Source: an uncultured Clostridia bacterium (lineage in GTDB: Bacteria; Bacillota; Clostridia; TANB77; CAG-508). From it: a stretch of 32,806 nt of DNA. This document shows, piece after piece, positions 30,797 through 32,806 of this stretch (positions are counted from its first letter, which is position 1; every line of letters begins with the position of its first letter). The position numbers were made by a program, and so were the translations under genes. Under the pieces are notes generated by a model. It was not told the DNA's origin, did no database searches, and saw nothing but the letters and a program-made list of their open reading frames with translations. The DNA lies in contig CANRED010000016.1 in assembly GCA_947629555.1 (NCBI GenBank), positions 1 through 32,806 of the forward strand. The letters run 5' to 3'.

Positions 30797-31712
30797 TTAT
30801 TTTTTATAGTTCGTAACAAATATCTCTTTAGAATTACTTTTTATAGTATTATCATTAAAACTTATATAATTACTATCGATATCATATACATTATACTTTT
30901 TAGACCAATTATTAAATGTCTCGTTTTTCTTTCCTTTGTGATATATTAAGTTTGTTATTCCAAATTTGACTCCTCTTACATTTAATTCATCTAAGAAATT
31001 ACATAACTCAACTTCTTTTTTATCGTTCCATAACTTATTGTACTCACTCATAGATATTAAATATGGTGGATCTAAAAACACATAATCTTTTTCTTGAAAC
31101 TTTATGTTGTTAAGGAATTTCTGATAATCTGTGTTTTCAAAAACTATTTCATTATCTTTTCTAAAATCTAAATAATTTATTAATGCTGTATAAACATTTT
31201 TATTAAAATCTACATTTCCAACTGGTAAGTTAAAATCTCCTTTTGAATTAAATCTAATCATATGATTAAATCCATATATCAATAATAAATACAACAATAG
31301 GACATTATCTTTATTTTCATTATAATCTTGTCTCATTCTTAAATAAGCAGATTTATTATATTTGGAATAATATGTCTTTATATATTTCTTTTTTAACTCT
31401 TCTGGTACATTTATTCCTCTATATGAGCAACTTAAATCATAGTAGTCAATTATACTAAATAGTTTTTCTAATAATTCTTCGGACTTATTTGCATATTTTC
31501 CTAATTCTTTATGTAGTAAAATTACATTATTATCAACATCATTTAATATATATTTTTTCCCTGAAGAATTAAGAAATGAACTTCCTCCGTCCTACAAATG
31601 GTTCTATGTAATTGTTTATATCATCAGGAAATAAACTTTCTAGTTGTGGCATTAATTTATATTTATCTCCAACATAAAAGAAAGGAGATCGTATTGTATC
31701 TTTTTTATTCAT
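30797..31712 (-). CDS. Dam-like adenine methyltransferase (D12 class), +1 frameshift at a CGG codon
   Basis: The start ATG (31712) overlaps the stop of the upstream methylase (TAATG). The first frame gives SPFFYVGDKYKLMPQLESLF, then IEPFVG and a CGG codon at 31589-31587, followed soon by a stop. Skipping the C reads IEPFVGGGSSFLNSSGKKY, the D12-class SAM motif, and continues without break to the catalytic FLDPPYLISMSEYNKLW (about residue 212) and a stop at 30797, giving 304 aa, close to DpnII/MboI-type Dam proteins. Unshifted, the SAM site is lost. It protects against the AlwI-like endonuclease just downstream, so a truly dead gene would be dangerous. Confidence 0.88.
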
Positions 31713-32728
31713 TATTTTTCCACCTTTGTAATAAATACATATTCTTTATGATTTTTTAATTCTGTTTTTCCTGCATTAAAAAATTTATATGGCTTGTCAA
31801 AAACTTTTGTATCACCCTTTTCATCCAATATGTCTTTTATTTCTTTTAATGTTATTTTATTTTTAGAAGATGAACTTTTTGAATTGTATGTATTATTATA
31901 TGTAACTACTATATATTTAACATTTAGCTTCTCTATTAAGTCTTTAAAAATTTTAGGTGCAGATGATTTACAATATTCAGACATATTTTCTTCTTTTGGT
32001 TTTAATGCAGTTCCATATAGTTCCGGTTTTTCCCATTTAGTTATATTTTCTAGCACATGATAAAATCTACTATATTGTCTTGAATTATATGGAGGATCTA
32101 TAAATGCAATATCTGCCTTTATTTTTTTAGCTAATATATTTGAATCTTCTCTATAAATTTCAACTTTTTGATTTTTATTAAGTTTTTTTGGTAAAATTAG
32201 TTCATATTTAAATTTACTATCAATATTATCTATTTTTCTATATGCATCATAATGTCCACAAGTATTAGCGATTTTATCTATTGAAAATAGTAATGATGAA
32301 AGTAATATATAATATTCTTTACTATTTATTATATTTTTTTTGATATCACTTTCCAATTCTTCTCTTATTTTTCCTATTAATTTAGCGTCATCTTTATTAA
32401 AGTATTTATCTCCAAAGTTAACTGAAACATAATTTTCTTCTAGGTGAGTTCTATTAATATTGTTAAATGTTTCAACAATCTTTATAATTTTATCAATATC
32501 ATAATTTTTTTGTAATAAAAATCCTTTATATATAACTTCATTTGAATATAAAAAATCATTAATTATATATTTTTGATAATCATTTATCATATATTCCGTT
32601 ACTACTCCCGTTCCTGCAAATACATCAAAAAAAGTTTTTCCGTTACAGTTATCTATTATTAAACTTCTAATCCATTCCATTAACTTATATTTGCTACCAG
32701 TATAACGTCTATTATACATATTAAACAT
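31712..32728 (-). CDS. D12-class adenine-specific DNA methyltransferase
   Basis: This 338-aa enzyme has the SAM motif FFDVFAGTGVV (33-43) and the catalytic FIDPPYNSRQYSRFYH (about 208). The N-terminus NRRYTGSKYKLMEWI is the usual RYxGSK start of the class. It is not frameshifted. GAGGAAAATAATA precedes the ATG. It overlaps the second methylase by one base. I infer that the two methylate opposite strands of an asymmetric site. Confidence 0.9.
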   Translation of the reverse strand: MFNMYNRRYTGSKYKLMEWIRSLIIDNCNGKTFFDVFAGTGVVTEYMINDYQKYIINDFLYSNEVIYKGFLLQKNYDIDKIIKIVETFNNINRTHLEENYVSVNFGDKYFNKDDAKLIGKIREELESDIKKNIINSKEYYILLSSLLFSIDKIANTCGHYDAYRKIDNIDSKFKYELILPKKLNKNQKVEIYREDSNILAKKIKADIAFIDPPYNSRQYSRFYHVLENITKWEKPELYGTALKPKEENMSEYCKSSAPKIFKDLIEKLNVKYIVVTYNNTYNSKSSSSKNKITLKEIKDILDEKGDTKVFDKPYKFFNAGKTELKNHKEYVFITKVEK

Positions 32729-32806
32729 TATTATTTTCCTCGTATAATATATTTACAATCAATTTTATAATTTTAATTTACATTAAATAAATGATTGCAT
32801 AAGAAA

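Overview
The window is an AT-rich stretch of a spore-forming, Gram-positive-type chromosome, most likely an uncultured gut Clostridia. The evidence is spoIIE, a SpoVB-like flippase, a YabE-like 3D-domain cell-wall protein, a small SRP RNA ahead of dnaX-ybaB-recR, strong AGGAGG-type ribosome binding sites and very low GC. I cannot name the genus from sequence alone.

Layout. (1) 1-6342, minus: the 5' 2114 codons of a giant cell-surface protein that runs off the left edge. It has an N-terminal membrane anchor, Ig-like segments, about 23 InlB-type B-repeats and a BspA/DUF285 repeat tract with an exact 78-bp period. A 19-unit TC tract lies just after its start codon, as in phase-variable genes. 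(2) 6592-9504, plus: SRP RNA, dnaX, ybaB, recR. (3) 9567-14198, minus: spoIIE, a G5/3D-domain wall protein, a TSCPD protein and alkD. (4) 14281-16582, plus: a monofunctional glycosyltransferase and a SpoVB-like flippase, convergent with (5) 16590-19901, minus: tex, trmL and an MBL-fold hydrolase; then hpt (plus). (6) 20656-32728, almost all minus: a defence island. It holds an OLD-family ATPase/TOPRIM nuclease, a DUF3883 protein, a CBASS operon (membrane coiled-coil protein, CD-NTase, Cap2-like E2/E1, JAMM protease, two-TM putative effector) and an AlwI-type restriction-modification operon (two D12-class adenine methylases, AlwI-like endonuclease, small zinc-ribbon protein).

Main observation. 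Two conserved genes, spoIIE and the Dam-like methylase, are each broken by one extra C inside a strictly conserved glycine motif. In both cases the broken frame meets a CGG codon followed by A, and skipping the C restores the family consensus by reading GGA (Gly). By-eye inspection of about 10,000 codons found only one other in-frame CGG, at the 3' end of the SpoVB-like gene. There the same +1 shift gives a stop 7 nt short of the convergent tex stop, instead of a 472-bp antisense overlap. This suggests that CGG (or the quadruplet CGGA) is a +1 recoding signal in this organism, perhaps because CGG is unassigned. Sequencing error and genuine mutation are the alternatives. An intact restriction enzyme beside a 'broken' methylase argues that the frameshift is bypassed.

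Other points are a 75-bp tandem repeat expanding the DnaX linker, a 26-bp dispersed imperfect palindrome found twice, and a membrane coiled-coil protein translationally coupled to the CBASS cyclase.
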